Assembly (NCBI RefSeq): GCF_020171985.1 | Contig: NZ_JAIVAL010000001.1 | Coordinates: forward strand, 310,001 to 374,000 | Reading direction: 5' to 3' | From: Halobacillus halophilus | GTDB lineage: Bacteria; Bacillota; Bacilli; Bacillales; Halobacillaceae | Length of the DNA: 64,000 nucleotides | Program-made: the position numbers and the translations under genes | Notes under the pieces: model-generated | What the model was told of the DNA's origin: nothing | What the model saw: the letters and a program-made list of their open reading frames with translations, nothing else | Databases searched by the model: none | In this document: positions 25,154 through 34,466 of the stretch, piece after piece | Numbering within the stretch: position 1 is the stretch's first letter | Layout of the letters: every line of letters begins with the position of its first letter

Positions 25154-26653
25154 TCAATATTCAAATTGATAAATGTGTTTATACTTGTTGGTTAGATAGT
25201 TTACTAGATAATCAGGGTTTAACCCTTCCCCAGTTACTTCTTCCAGGAGTTCAAGCGGCTTTTTCATCTTGCCATACTGATGTATACGAGAGGTCAACCA
25301 TTCTTGTATCTGTTTGAAATCTCCCTGTTCAATTACTCGATTAATATCTATTTCTTTACTCATTTGTTTTTCAATTTGGGCTGCATACATATACCCCAAA
25401 GCATAAGACGGAAAATATCCAAAATCTCCCCCGGCCCAGTGAATGTCCTGCAGCACGCCTTCGGAATCCATTTCAGGCTTAACACCCAAATACTCTTCCA
25501 TTTTTTTATTCCATAACTCCGGCAGATCCTTCACTTCTATTTCTTCGCCTATTAAAGCTTTTTCGAGTTCGTAACGAACCATTATATGAAGACAATAAGT
25601 CAATTCATCAGCTTCAATTCGGATAAGAGACGGCTTTACCTCGTTAATCGCCCTGTAAAATTGATCCAGTGGCAGTGACTCGAATTTTTCCGGTGCGTGT
25701 CTTTTGAACAACTCGTAATGATTCTGCCAAAAGGCTTCCCTTCTTGAAATAAAGTTCTCCCAGAACAAAGACTGGGACTCATGAATACCCATGGAAGTTC
25801 CAGTTGCAAGTGGAGTAAAAGTGAGTTTAGGATCTATATTTTGTTCATATAGTGCGTGGCCGCCTTCATGGATGGTACCAAATACAGCGGTTCTAAAATC
25901 TTTTTCATCATATTTAGTCGTAACACGAACGTCATTGCTATTTAAACCGATAGCAAAAGGATGAACGGTTTCATCTAAACGGCCGGCTTCAAAATCGTAC
26001 CCCATTCGCTTTAGTATTTCTTCGCTGAATTTCTCCTGTTGAGCCTTAGGAAAATGCCCTTCAAGCACAGAAGGATCGGGCTGCATAGGTGCTTTTTTAA
26101 TTCGATCTAACAAATCCGTTAACGCCTTCCGCACTCTTGGGAAAACTTCTTCTAGTTTAGATACGGTAATTCCTGGTTCATAATTGTGAAGAAGAGCATC
26201 ATAGCGATGTTCTTTGTAGCCCCAGTATTCCGCAAACCGCTTGTTAAATTCCACCAGCTTCTCTAAATAAGGACGAAAACTTTCAAAATCGTTCTTATCT
26301 TTTGCTTCTGCCCACATGGATTCCGCTTTTGATTGCAGCGTTACATAGTCACGATATTCTTTTCCAGGAATTTTAGCTGTCTTGTTATAAGTTTCTTCTG
26401 CTTCTTCCAGTGACTTAACGAGTACTGGATCTTCAACTTTCCCTTTCAATTCATCGATATAAGATTTCATTTCATCAGAGGTTTGTATTTCGTGTACTTT
26501 CTCTGATAGCACTCCTAAAACCTCAGAACGATTATCCATACCTTTTTTTGGAGCTTTTGTGCGCATATCCCACGCCATTAAACCAATGGCTTCTTCATAA
26601 GAAGATTGTTCTTTCAAAAGGTCAAGAAATTTTTCTTTAACAGTTTGCGTCAC
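25154..26653 (-). CDS. ypwA: M32 family metallocarboxypeptidase (YpwA-like)
   Basis: This zinc carboxypeptidase of about 499 residues is of the Taq/Pfu type. The zinc motif is FGTIHEGGHALYEQ (HEGGH), followed by the family signatures GIHESQSLFWENFISR and LIRIEADELTYCLHIMVRYELEKALI, as well as WAGGDFGYFPSYALGYMYAAQ. B. subtilis YpwA has a structure with a substrate channel that limits peptide length. The start is between GTG 26662 and GTG 26653. I prefer the latter because AAAGGTGG is 9 bases ahead. Cytosolic peptide recycling is the likely role. Confidence 0.94.
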   Translation of the reverse strand: MTQTVKEKFLDLLKEQSSYEEAIGLMAWDMRTKAPKKGMDNRSEVLGVLSEKVHEIQTSDEMKSYIDELKGKVEDPVLVKSLEEAEETYNKTAKIPGKEYRDYVTLQSKAESMWAEAKDKNDFESFRPYLEKLVEFNKRFAEYWGYKEHRYDALLHNYEPGITVSKLEEVFPRVRKALTDLLDRIKKAPMQPDPSVLEGHFPKAQQEKFSEEILKRMGYDFEAGRLDETVHPFAIGLNSNDVRVTTKYDEKDFRTAVFGTIHEGGHALYEQNIDPKLTFTPLATGTSMGIHESQSLFWENFISRREAFWQNHYELFKRHAPEKFESLPLDQFYRAINEVKPSLIRIEADELTYCLHIMVRYELEKALIGEEIEVKDLPELWNKKMEEYLGVKPEMDSEGVLQDIHWAGGDFGYFPSYALGYMYAAQIEKQMSKEIDINRVIEQGDFKQIQEWLTSRIHQYGKMKKPLELLEEVTGEGLNPDYLVNYLTNKYKHIYQFEY

Positions 26654-26762
26654 TGCGGTCACCCACCTTTACCAGAAGTATTAATGATTTATATAATTTT
26701 CAAATCAAACCTAAAATAAAAGGAAACTATAATTATGGAGAGTCTAATCCATCATTCTATAT

Positions 26763-27899
26763 TTAACGTATCTTTTTTCCAAAGTATTGATAATAATCAG
26801 TCTTAATGAATCCATTGAATAGCTTACGCTTTTTCGTAGCTTCCTGCCCATAAAGTTTTTCGAATCCTTCATGGGAAGTCAGGATATACACGCTCCAGGA
26901 GGGGTGATCTCTCATAATAACACCCAGGTCTCGATACATCTCTTCCACCTCCGGCCGTTCACCCATTCGCTCACCGTAAGGAGGGTTTGAAACTAAATAA
27001 CCATTTTCCTGCTTAGGATTGAAGTCCCTTACCTGCATTTGTTTCCAAGTCACAAGATCACCAAGACCCGCTTCCATAGCATTTTTTTTAGCAATATCAA
27101 TTAATTCCGGATCTATATCTGATCCTGTAATATTTAAAGGCTGATCATAGTTTGCACTGTCCTCAGCCTCTTGAAAGGCTTCATCCCAGGCCTTTTGTGG
27201 AATAAACGACCAATCCTCAGAAGCAAATTCCCGGTTGAAACCTGGAGCAATATTCTGGCCGATTAAGGCAGCTTCAATCGCTATGGTTCCTGATCCACAG
27301 AAAGGGTCCACGAAAGGTTCATTCGGGTGCCAGTTCGTCACTTGAACGAGTGCAGCAGCCAGAGTTTCTTTCAAAGGAGCTTCCCCCTGTCCTACTCTAT
27401 AGCCTCGTTTATGGAGGCCGCTGCCTGATGTATCAATAGTCAGTAATGCTTCATCTTTATGAAGGGCAATTTCCACACGATAAAATGCCCCTGTTTCCTT
27501 TAACCAGGAAGCCACACCGTATTTTTGCTTCAAACGCTCAACGATGGCTTTCTTTACGATAGATTGGCAATCAGGTACACTGTACAGCTTTGATTTTACT
27601 GATTTACCGACCACAGGAAATTCACCATCTTCAGTAATAAAATTTTCCCATGGTAAAGCTTTTGTCTGCTCGAATAAGTCATCGAATGTAACAGCTTTAA
27701 ACTTACCCACCAGCAATTTAACGCGGTCAGCCGTTCTTAACCAGAGGTTAGCCCTTGGAATAGCTGATACATCTGCTGTAAATACTACCCGGCCGTTCTC
27801 TACTTGAACGTCTTCATAACCAAGTTCTTTCACTTCTTTACTAACAATTGCTTCAAGGCCCATGGCCGCAGTAGCAATCAAAGTAACTTGTTGATCCAT
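26763..27899 (-). CDS. ypsC: THUMP-domain rRNA methyltransferase (YpsC, RlmL-like)
   Basis: This enzyme of about 378 residues has an N-terminal ferredoxin-like/THUMP RNA-binding part (about 1-160) and a C-terminal SAM-dependent methyltransferase. The SAM loop region is FVDPFCGSGTIAIEAALIG near 190, with DIDPELIDIAK after it, and the N6-type catalytic motif NPPYGERMG near 305. It is the relative of the RlmL N-domain that targets guanine of 23S rRNA. GGAGGAG is about 9 bases before ATG 27899. The neighbour upstream is rnpB, as in B. subtilis. Confidence 0.92.
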   Translation of the reverse strand: MDQQVTLIATAAMGLEAIVSKEVKELGYEDVQVENGRVVFTADVSAIPRANLWLRTADRVKLLVGKFKAVTFDDLFEQTKALPWENFITEDGEFPVVGKSVKSKLYSVPDCQSIVKKAIVERLKQKYGVASWLKETGAFYRVEIALHKDEALLTIDTSGSGLHKRGYRVGQGEAPLKETLAAALVQVTNWHPNEPFVDPFCGSGTIAIEAALIGQNIAPGFNREFASEDWSFIPQKAWDEAFQEAEDSANYDQPLNITGSDIDPELIDIAKKNAMEAGLGDLVTWKQMQVRDFNPKQENGYLVSNPPYGERMGERPEVEEMYRDLGVIMRDHPSWSVYILTSHEGFEKLYGQEATKKRKLFNGFIKTDYYQYFGKKIR

Positions 27900-27923
27900 C
27901 TTCTTCATCTCCTCCACTATGTA

Positions 27924-27972
27924 TCATAAAAAAACCCTTCTAAAAAGCAATGATGGCTTTTCAGAAGGGTGT
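27924..27972 (-). terminator. rnpB terminator
   Basis: ACCCTTCTGAAAAGC pairs with GCTTTTTAGAAGGGT across a short loop (27934-27969) and is followed by seven T residues. Confidence 0.9.
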
Positions 27973-27991
27973 GTGCTGTAATAATTAAAGT

Positions 27992-28397
27992 GACCTTTGA
28001 ATACTCTGTAAGCCATGTTCTGTTCCATTGTACTGCAAACGGCGGTCAACCTCGTACTCCGGTGGCAATCATCTATCTGCCGACTGTTTGCCGGCCTCTC
28101 GGTTGGTTCATTTTCCATTAAGAGAGTGCCCCTACCTTTATTTGGGTTGCTCACTCGCGGGGTTTACCTCGTTCCACCCAAAATATTTCTATTTTGGCTT
28201 CGTCACTGTGGCACTTTCAAAGTATTCATTCCTTATCTAAAATAGACTTAGGAATTTTCCTTGCCGTTAGCTTAGACGTAAGCTACCCTGACTTATGGTT
28301 TCGTCAGGCACGAACACTACAGTCGTCTCAGACTGTGCGAGCATGGACTTTCCTCTGTATGAAAACCATACAGCGATTACCCGAGTATTCAAAATTA
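27992..28397 (-). ncRNA. rnpB: RNase P RNA, type B
   Basis: The RNA processes the 5' ends of tRNA precursors. On the minus strand the 5' part reads CGGGTAATCGCTGTATGG, then GAGGAAAGTCCATGCTCGCA, the universal core region. Further on are AAAGTGCCACAGTGACGAAG, GGTAAACCCCGCGAG and a 3' part with GGCTTACAGAG. P1 is formed by GAATACTC (28390-28383) and GAGTATTC (28006-27999). This is the Bacillus type B organisation, lying between gpsB and ypsC as in B. subtilis. The end points are set from P1 and are good to about five bases. Several open frames here are spurious. Confidence 0.95.
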
Positions 28398-28488
28398 CTT
28401 TATGCATTGGATTCGTCAGCGTCTTTAAGAGACGCACTAAATCAGTGTACCAGATTCTCACCACGCTGTCACGTGGCAATTAGTGGAA

Positions 28489-28797
28489 TCAATCAGCAAA
28501 TTTATTTCCGAATACGGCTTTTTCCAGATTAGAAACACGCTTTAAGATATCATAATTAACCTGATGATTATTATTGGCGGGTTGTTTTACACGTTGTGTC
28601 GATTCTCTGGATGACATACGTTTCAACCGATCATTTTCCTGCTGTAATCTTTCCATTTCCTGTTGCATAAGGTCATAATCCTGGATGATTAAATCTAAAT
28701 ATTCATCCACCTCTTCTTGGTTATAACCTCTCATGGACGTTTTAAAATCTTTTTCAAGAATCTCTTTACTTGTTAAGTGGATATTCTCTAAGTTCAT
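28489..28797 (-). CDS. gpsB: Cell-cycle protein GpsB
   Basis: This 102-residue DivIVA-like protein has an N-terminal lipid- and PBP-binding domain ([34 protein letters not shown]), coiled coil to about 65, a short linker rich in Asn and Gln, and a C-terminal trimerisation helix ([18 protein letters not shown]). It shuttles PBP1 (PonA, also encoded here) between side wall and septum. The ATG at 28797 follows AGAGGTGAAG. The rnpB gene starts about 90 bases downstream. Confidence 0.95.
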   Translation of the reverse strand: MNLENIHLTSKEILEKDFKTSMRGYNQEEVDEYLDLIIQDYDLMQQEMERLQQENDRLKRMSSRESTQRVKQPANNNHQVNYDILKRVSNLEKAVFGNKFAD

Positions 28798-28875
28798 TAT
28801 CTTCACCTCTGTTCAGCACATTACGTTTATTTTTTCAAAAGCTGACGGAAATGTCAATTTAGTATTTAGAAAAAA

Positions 28876-29439
28876 TTATTGGGTCCAGTAATCTGGGTTC
28901 GACATCCTCAGTTCTTCCACTATATCATCCAAATCTAATGGAGTTATGTAGAGAATAGGATAAGTATGAGAAGCAGCATAGTTAGAAGCCGCTGTTAAAA
29001 AATAATCCGGGCTCCCCTTAGTGTCTTCATCATACAATACCAGGCATCCATCGGAATGTTCCACTAAAAACTGGTCTTTCGCTCGAAACTGATAAGGCCC
29101 TTCATATCCTTTATTATATACCGGCTTATAAAAATCCGCCATCATCGTTACTTCTTCATATGCCAGTTGGTAAACTTCTTTCCATCTTTCCTGCTGATTT
29201 TCAAATGGCGGTATTATACCCAGATTAATCGAATAATCTTCTTTTAAATCGAGTACAACTTCTGCGGTCCAGAGTTCTACTCCCATCTGGCCAGAAATCA
29301 GTACCCATTCCAGTCCTTCATCTAATAAGGATAGAATCCTTTTCTTAATGGCTTCTTTTATAAAGCTTACTTTCGCATCTTCAGGGTTAAAAATCCCGAG
29401 TTCCATAGGTTTGTAGCCTGTAACAACAATCGTTTTCAT
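28876..29439 (-). CDS. ypsA: YpsA (SLOG/DUF1273 family)
   Basis: This 187-residue Rossmann-type protein shows the nucleotide-binding SLOG layout: VVTGYKPMELGIF at the start, WVLISGQMGVELW near 65 with the glycine-rich site, LVEHSDGCLVLYDEDTKGSPDYF near 130 and the following helix. YpsA of Firmicutes affects cell division and is encoded beside gpsB, with which it is functionally linked. It has 187 residues, the usual size. It precedes gpsB by about 80 bases on the same strand. Confidence 0.9.
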   Translation of the reverse strand: MKTIVVTGYKPMELGIFNPEDAKVSFIKEAIKKRILSLLDEGLEWVLISGQMGVELWTAEVVLDLKEDYSINLGIIPPFENQQERWKEVYQLAYEEVTMMADFYKPVYNKGYEGPYQFRAKDQFLVEHSDGCLVLYDEDTKGSPDYFLTAASNYAASHTYPILYITPLDLDDIVEELRMSNPDYWTQ

Positions 29440-29501
29440 GATTTGTCTCCCTTTTGTTTAATTAGACAGAAAAAGAAACCTTTCATTCTTCCTATATGAA
29501 A

Positions 29502-29535
29502 AAATAAGCCACGGCTAGTGGCTTATTTTAATTTA
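29502..29535 (-). terminator. Terminator of cotD-like gene
   Basis: AAATAAGCCAC pairs with GTGGCTTATTT around a GGCTA loop (29503-29529) and lies directly after the stop. Both strands carry T/A tracts. Confidence 0.85.
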
Positions 29536-30003
29536 TTCCATTGGTCCCATTGGTCCTTGCGGCATCATTGGCATTTGACCCTGGCCCATTCCCATTTGAC
29601 CTTGAGGCATCATTGGCATCTGTCCCTGACCCATTCCCATTTGCTCCTGAGACATCATTGGCATCTGCCCCTGACCCATTCCCATTTGCTCCTGAGGCAT
29701 CATTGGCATCTGCCCCTGACCCATCTGGTTTTGAGACATGTAATCCATCCAGTTATAATCCGGGGAAGATCCTTGAGGAAAGGCGTAATCCTGAGTTTGG
29801 AACGAGTTAGCCTCCGAAGTCATATAAGGGAAATAATGAAAATTATTTAGTAAATGATGGTTTTGAACTAATATGTGCGTCGGGTGAATATAATCTTGAT
29901 TTTCTACAAAGTAATTGTCTACTACACATTGCTGAACCGGGCAAACGATCGGACGCCTATCGCAGGAATGAGCGCCTTGACCTTGCATTGAATGGTGATG
30001 CAT
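29533..30003 (-). CDS. CotD-like inner spore coat protein with Met/Gln/Gly repeats
   Basis: The first 70 residues are rich in His, Cys, Asn and Tyr (CDRRPIVCPVQQCVVDNYFVENQDYIHPTHI) and match the CotD family of the inner spore coat. The C-terminal half is four tandem copies of a roughly 14-residue unit built on MGQGQMPMMPQ with small changes, period about 42 bases. Coat proteins often have such Gln/Met-rich tails and are cross-linked. Length differs from the shorter CotD of B. subtilis because of the repeats. It lies upstream of ypsA on the same strand and should be expressed in the mother cell. Confidence 0.85.
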   Translation of the reverse strand: MHHHSMQGQGAHSCDRRPIVCPVQQCVVDNYFVENQDYIHPTHILVQNHHLLNNFHYFPYMTSEANSFQTQDYAFPQGSSPDYNWMDYMSQNQMGQGQMPMMPQEQMGMGQGQMPMMSQEQMGMGQGQMPMMPQGQMGMGQGQMPMMPQGPMGPME

Positions 30004-30112
30004 ACAACTTTCACTCCTTATCGTCTATTCCTTATCAGCGTATGTCATGCATCTTCAAGATGTACTGGGCGATATTATCATATTAATTAAGAACTTCCCC
30101 TTCAATCATAAA

Positions 30113-30146
30113 AGAAAAAAAGGAAGGATCAGATCCCTCCTTCTAT
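30113..30146 (-). terminator. cdd terminator
   Basis: On the minus strand AAGGAGGGATC pairs with GATCCTTCCTT, followed by a T-run (30115-30145), 15 bases after the cdd stop. Confidence 0.8.
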
Positions 30147-30159
30147 GTAAAGCTATTAC

Positions 30160-30567
30160 CTAAGAAGATTCCTCCGGCAGATCGTCTGATGAAAAAGAAA
30201 ATGGCAGTAATTCATCCATAGATACCGTTTTGTAATCTCCCAAGAGATTAGAAGCATGAATCTTCACGTTAGAATCAAAGAATTCACTCATTACTTGACG
30301 GCATGAACCACATGGTGGAACGGGACGTTTTGTATCTGCAACTACAGCCAGCTCCTGAAATTTAACGTGACCCTCTGAAATGGCCTTAAAAATGGCCACT
30401 CTCTCTGCACAGCAGGCTACCGGGTAAGCCGCATTCTCAATATTACATCCGGTGTACAGAGTGCCATCTGCTGTAAGCAGTGCTGCTCCTACTGGAAATT
30501 TAGAATAGGGAGTATAAGCTTTTTCCCGAATGTCTTTAGCATGTTGAATTAACTGTTCCTGGTTCAT
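30160..30567 (-). CDS. cdd: Cytidine deaminase
   Basis: This 135-residue homotetrameric enzyme deaminates cytidine and deoxycytidine for pyrimidine salvage. The zinc-binding motifs are CCAERVAIFKA (C-A-E with the catalytic Glu) and PCGSCRQVMSEF. TGCNIENAAYP sits before them. Length is the usual for the family. The start at ATG 30567 follows GGGAGG by the correct spacing. It is transcribed alone, divergent from the RND gene. Confidence 0.96.
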   Translation of the reverse strand: MNQEQLIQHAKDIREKAYTPYSKFPVGAALLTADGTLYTGCNIENAAYPVACCAERVAIFKAISEGHVKFQELAVVADTKRPVPPCGSCRQVMSEFFDSNVKIHASNLLGDYKTVSMDELLPFSFSSDDLPEESS

Positions 30568-30677
30568 AATATAACCTCCCTTTTATTGGGAAGATAATTA
30601 TAAAACAATTCAATATATATGTAAAGCGATTACAAAATGAAAAAATCTCTTTTAAAAACACATTCAGGACATTAATA

Positions 30678-30718
30678 TTTGACACATGTGTCAAAAAAAA
30701 GTTTATACTTGATATAAT
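30678..30718 (+). promoter_or_regulatory. Promoter with 16-base palindromic operator, RND pump gene
   Basis: TTGACACATGTGTCAA (30679-30694) is a perfect palindrome. Its left part TTGACA can act as the -35, with TTTATA (30702-30707) 17 bases on. A second possible -10 is TATAAT at 30713-30718, with a poor -35. A TetR-type repressor bound here would block the -35. The sequence is direct evidence; the repressor is inferred. Confidence 0.65.
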
Positions 30719-30765
30719 CACATAAAATAGATGATTAATATTTTAGGTAATAAGGAGGAAAAGAG

Positions 30766-33700
30766 ATGTCCAAAATACTGCAATTCAATAAGATCATCTG
30801 GGTTTTCATCATTCTGTTAATTTTCACAGGTATCTTTACTTATCTTCAGCTCCCAAAAAGAGAAATCCCCGAGATTAATGTTAATGTAGCATCGATTTCT
30901 ACCGTATTCCCAGGGGCCACTCCTCAGGAAGTAGAACGAACCGTTATTAATCCATTGGAAACAGAATTATTAAACATTAAAGGGGTAGACCAAGTCACAT
31001 CAGCGTCCACCACTGGTTTTGGTTCTATTACCACTACACTTACCGGGGACGCTGAACCGAATACAGTGAATTCAAAAATTCGACAGGTGGTCTCTGACGT
31101 TTCACGCGGGTTCCCCGAAGAAGTACAGGATCCTGATGTAAATACAGACCTTAATTCGTCCTCTGTCGCTTCCTATCATTTACTCGCTGACAATGAGGAA
31201 GACCTATATAATCTTAGAGATACATTAGAAACCTGGCGGGCAGAATTAACTGAAATCTCCGGCGTAGAGTCTATTCTTATTAAAGGCTTGCCTGGGCAGA
31301 AAGTATCCGTCAGTTTAGATAATAATCAGCTTAAAGAAAATCAATTATCTCCCTCACAGGTCATCTCATCTATCCAGAACGAAATTGCACCTGCGGCCAT
31401 AGGAACTGAGCAGGAAGATAACAAAATTTATCAGCTTATCCTTGATAAATACTCCAATATTGATGAGTTATCTCAACTATCCATTGGTCAAAATAATGAA
31501 GGTGAAAGTATAACTATTGAAGATATAGGATCTATCAATGTGATCATCGAAGAAGTAGATGATCTGATCTCTTATGATGGAAAAGCCGCGTTATCAGTAA
31601 CAATACTAGCCAAGGAAGGAGTAAATATATCTGCTTTACAGGATAGTATCACCTCTAGAATTAATACCCTCTCTGGCGAATTACCATCTGCTATTGAGGT
31701 GGATCAATTCTACACTCAAAGTACAATTATAGAAGAGGTCTTTACAAATTTAATTACTTCGTTCTCCATCTCCTTTTTTGCAGTAATTGTCATTATGGTG
31801 TTAGGGTTACCTATTTCTTCTGCTATTCTGGTAGCTTTGTCAATTCCGATTTCCATTATTATTGGACTTATTCCACTCCCTTATGTAGGAGTAGATTTAA
31901 ATCAGATCTCCATTATTGGAATGATTATTGCTATTGGAATACTTGTGGATGATGCGATTGTGGTTAATGATAATATTCAGCGAAGATTTCAGCTTGGGGA
32001 TGGTCCTTTAGAAGGTACTATACGCGGAATTAAAGAGGTAAGAAAATCGATTGTTACCTCTACGCTTATGATCATCTTCAGTTTCTTTCCATTAACTTTC
32101 TTATCAGGGTCAAACGGTGATTTTATTCGGGCTTTGCCTACCGTGCTAATCTTTACGATCCTTGCTTCAACTATTATTGCTTTAACTTTTGTCCCAACCG
32201 TTCAATATGCAAGAAAACGCAGGCAGAAAAAGCAGAAAAAATCAAAAGCAGGTCTACTTGGCGGGTTCTTTAATTGGATTGAACGTGTTTACGCAGATTC
32301 CATTCTGCCTAAGACTACTAAAAAACCATGGCTTACTGCGCTTACAGGTTTAATATTATGCGCCCTGCTTGCCACACTTGTTGTTCGCATTCCATTTGAG
32401 TTCTTTCCTTCTGCAGATCGTCCAGAAGTGACGATATCGGTGGAATATCCTCAGGGAACGCCTATTGAAGAAACACAAGCGCAGCTTGAAAAAATGAATA
32501 ACTTCTTAACTAGTAAGGAAGATAATATTACGGAATCCGCGATCTATACGGGTACAGGACTTCCTGGTATTTTCAATTCCTCCCTGACTCGTTCAGGCGA
32601 GAATACAGGGCAGCTTTTAGTTAGAGTAGATCGTGAAGAAACCAGCGCATCTACCTTCATTAATGATTGGGAAGAGCCTCTTAGAGAAGAGTTTGCAAAT
32701 GCAGAAGTATTTCTGGAAACCATCGTGTCTGGTCCTCCTCCATCCCCACCGGTTCAGGTGAAAATTCAGGGACCAGAATTAGAGCCGCTCATCCAGGAAG
32801 CGAGAAATGCAAGGGATCGGCTCGCCGACATCGATGAAGCAGAAATTGCCACCATTAATGCTGGAGCCGGACAACCATTTACACAATTTAATCCAGACCG
32901 TGATAAGCTAGCGGATAATAATATACCGATCAGTCAGATTACTTCTCAGCTTCAGCTTGCTAACACAGGGGTGCCCCTTGGAACCTTTGATAATGGGGTG
33001 GAACGTCTACCTCTGGAAATTATACTTGATGACGGAGATCCAGATGGGGTTAATTTAGAAAATTTAACCGTGGTCAGCCAGCAGAATCCAGGTGAAGGTC
33101 AACCACCTGCTTCCCTCTCCTTAGATGAACTCATTTCCGAGGAAGAGGTAGAACAGGTTGGGGCTATTCCTCATCTGGATGGCGAACGTACCATTACGGT
33201 CGAAGCTTATCCAAAAGAGGGTGCTGAAGAAGCATTTACTAGTAAGGCGAATGATATTGTATCTGCCATTAAAGAAGACTTACCAGAAGGTTATTCTCTT
33301 GTGGAAAGCGGAGAAACAGACGCCCAGACAGAGTTCTTTGTTGAAGTTGCTAAACTGTTTGTAATCGTCTTATTCCTGATCTACTTGACCATCGCAATCC
33401 AATTCAACTCGTTATTAATGCCAGTATTAATAACCGGAACTGTATTTTTGGCCGTTACAGGAGCTATTATTGGTCTATTCGTCTCCGGCGAGCCACTAAG
33501 TTTCTTAGCCGTTCTGGGAATTGTCTCATTATCGGGTATTGTTGTTCGCAATTCTGTTATATTGATTGAATTTATTGAGCAGAATAAAGAAACCTATTCG
33601 TCTACGATTGAATCTGTTATAGAAGCCGGGCGTGCCAGAGTTAGACCAATTGTCCTTACTTCTCTCACTTCAATTGCAGCTTTGACGCCGATTATTTTCA

Positions 33701-33840
33701 CAGGGGATGTCTTATTTAAGCCACTTGCGGTATCTATTGTATCTGGCTTATTATTTTCAACTATACTCACCCTGTTACTCGTACCTGCCTTCTATTTAAT
33801 TATCGTAAAAATTACGGGAAAGAAAACAACACACGAATAA
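30766..33840 (+). CDS. RND family multidrug/surfactin-type exporter (SwrC/AcrB-like)
   Basis: This 1024-residue protein has the RND duplication: an N-terminal membrane helix, periplasm-type loop (about 35-320), a set of membrane helices (320-490), a second loop, and final helices. Key features are the N-terminal PKREIPEINVNVASI, GMIIAIGILVDDAIVVNDNI with the two proton-relay aspartates, GIVSLSGIVVRNSVILIEF, and RPIVLTSLTSIAALTPI. The closest named type is B. subtilis SwrC/YerP (surfactin self-resistance). No membrane-fusion partner or regulator adjoins it, as is usual in Gram-positives. AAGGAGG precedes the ATG. The specificity is unknown. Confidence 0.93.
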   Translation: MSKILQFNKIIWVFIILLIFTGIFTYLQLPKREIPEINVNVASISTVFPGATPQEVERTVINPLETELLNIKGVDQVTSASTTGFGSITTTLTGDAEPNTVNSKIRQVVSDVSRGFPEEVQDPDVNTDLNSSSVASYHLLADNEEDLYNLRDTLETWRAELTEISGVESILIKGLPGQKVSVSLDNNQLKENQLSPSQVISSIQNEIAPAAIGTEQEDNKIYQLILDKYSNIDELSQLSIGQNNEGESITIEDIGSINVIIEEVDDLISYDGKAALSVTILAKEGVNISALQDSITSRINTLSGELPSAIEVDQFYTQSTIIEEVFTNLITSFSISFFAVIVIMVLGLPISSAILVALSIPISIIIGLIPLPYVGVDLNQISIIGMIIAIGILVDDAIVVNDNIQRRFQLGDGPLEGTIRGIKEVRKSIVTSTLMIIFSFFPLTFLSGSNGDFIRALPTVLIFTILASTIIALTFVPTVQYARKRRQKKQKKSKAGLLGGFFNWIERVYADSILPKTTKKPWLTALTGLILCALLATLVVRIPFEFFPSADRPEVTISVEYPQGTPIEETQAQLEKMNNFLTSKEDNITESAIYTGTGLPGIFNSSLTRSGENTGQLLVRVDREETSASTFINDWEEPLREEFANAEVFLETIVSGPPPSPPVQVKIQGPELEPLIQEARNARDRLADIDEAEIATINAGAGQPFTQFNPDRDKLADNNIPISQITSQLQLANTGVPLGTFDNGVERLPLEIILDDGDPDGVNLENLTVVSQQNPGEGQPPASLSLDELISEEEVEQVGAIPHLDGERTITVEAYPKEGAEEAFTSKANDIVSAIKEDLPEGYSLVESGETDAQTEFFVEVAKLFVIVLFLIYLTIAIQFNSLLMPVLITGTVFLAVTGAIIGLFVSGEPLSFLAVLGIVSLSGIVVRNSVILIEFIEQNKETYSSTIESVIEAGRARVRPIVLTSLTSIAALTPIIFTGDVLFKPLAVSIVSGLLFSTILTLLLVPAFYLIIVKITGKKTTHE

Positions 33841-33879
33841 AGCTTCTATGTTTTAAAAAGAATTAACATTACTAGAAAA

Positions 33880-33910
33880 ACTTAGCTGCCGGCAGCCCCG
33901 GCAGCTTTTT
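33880..33910 (+). terminator. Terminator after RND gene
   Basis: AGCTGCCGG (33884-33892) and CCGGCAGCT (33897-33905) form a perfect stem with loop CAGC, followed by TTTTTA. Confidence 0.9.
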
Positions 33911-34013
33911 ATATTGTAAGCTTCGAATTGTCCTTTACTATTCACCCCCATCAAACCTATTTCAACGAAGATTATCAGCCTCTCCCCTCTTATGAAAACC
34001 ATCGTAAACCAGT

Positions 34014-34040
34014 AAAAAACCTCAGTGGCTACACTGAGGC
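34014..34040 (-). terminator. yppE terminator
   Basis: CCTCAGTG and CACTGAGG pair round a 4-base loop (34019-34038), followed on the minus strand by a T-run. It sits 12 bases downstream of the gene end. Confidence 0.85.
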
Positions 34041-34051
34041 TTCTAGCTTTA

Positions 34052-34408
34052 CTAGCTGTTTTTTATATCGTTCAATATCATATCCAGAACGTAGTGAACA
34101 GATTGATAAAGTTCCTTAAACCTTTTACGGTGTACATCCACATAATAGCTGTGCAAAATGATCATCTCGATATTTTCACTCGTAGACTTAATCTGATTAG
34201 GATGTACGCTTGCCCCTCGATTTTTCACATACTCTTCAGCTTCTTCACTCCACACACGGTTAAGTTCAAACATAGGTGAGGTTTCTTCCTTCACTTTTTC
34301 AAAAAAAGCGTGATTTTTTTTATCGACGGGACCCTCCGTTTCAAGAAATTGAGTATGGAGTTGATCGATCAGTTGTTTCAAATCTTTTGTATGTTTTTCT
34401 AAAGCCAA
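34052..34408 (-). CDS. yppE: YppE (DUF1798 family)
   Basis: This 118-residue all-helical protein has the DUF1798 pattern: LKQLIDQLHTQFLE, WSEEAEEYVKNRG, VHPNQIKSTSENIEMIILHSYYVDVHRKRFKELYQSVHYVLD. B. subtilis YppE is in the same chromosomal area, near recU/ponA. The function is unknown. A weak GGTG is upstream of the ATG at 34408. The next gene upstream (34467-34733) is only 58 bases away on the same strand, so they are probably one operon. Confidence 0.82.
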   Translation of the reverse strand: MALEKHTKDLKQLIDQLHTQFLETEGPVDKKNHAFFEKVKEETSPMFELNRVWSEEAEEYVKNRGASVHPNQIKSTSENIEMIILHSYYVDVHRKRFKELYQSVHYVLDMILNDIKNS

Positions 34409-34466
34409 AATATGTTCACACCTTTTTAGTTTACCTTACCACGATAAGATCTTTTATATCAACGAA

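Noticed and set aside
28015-28532. Several open frames of 60-112 codons on both strands
   Set aside because: They lie in the RNase P RNA gene and lack ribosome sites; the RNA core motifs explain the sequence.
29518-29850. Plus-strand His/Leu and Pro/Ala-rich repetitive frames
   Set aside because: Shadows of the CotD-like repeat read antisense; no ribosome site.
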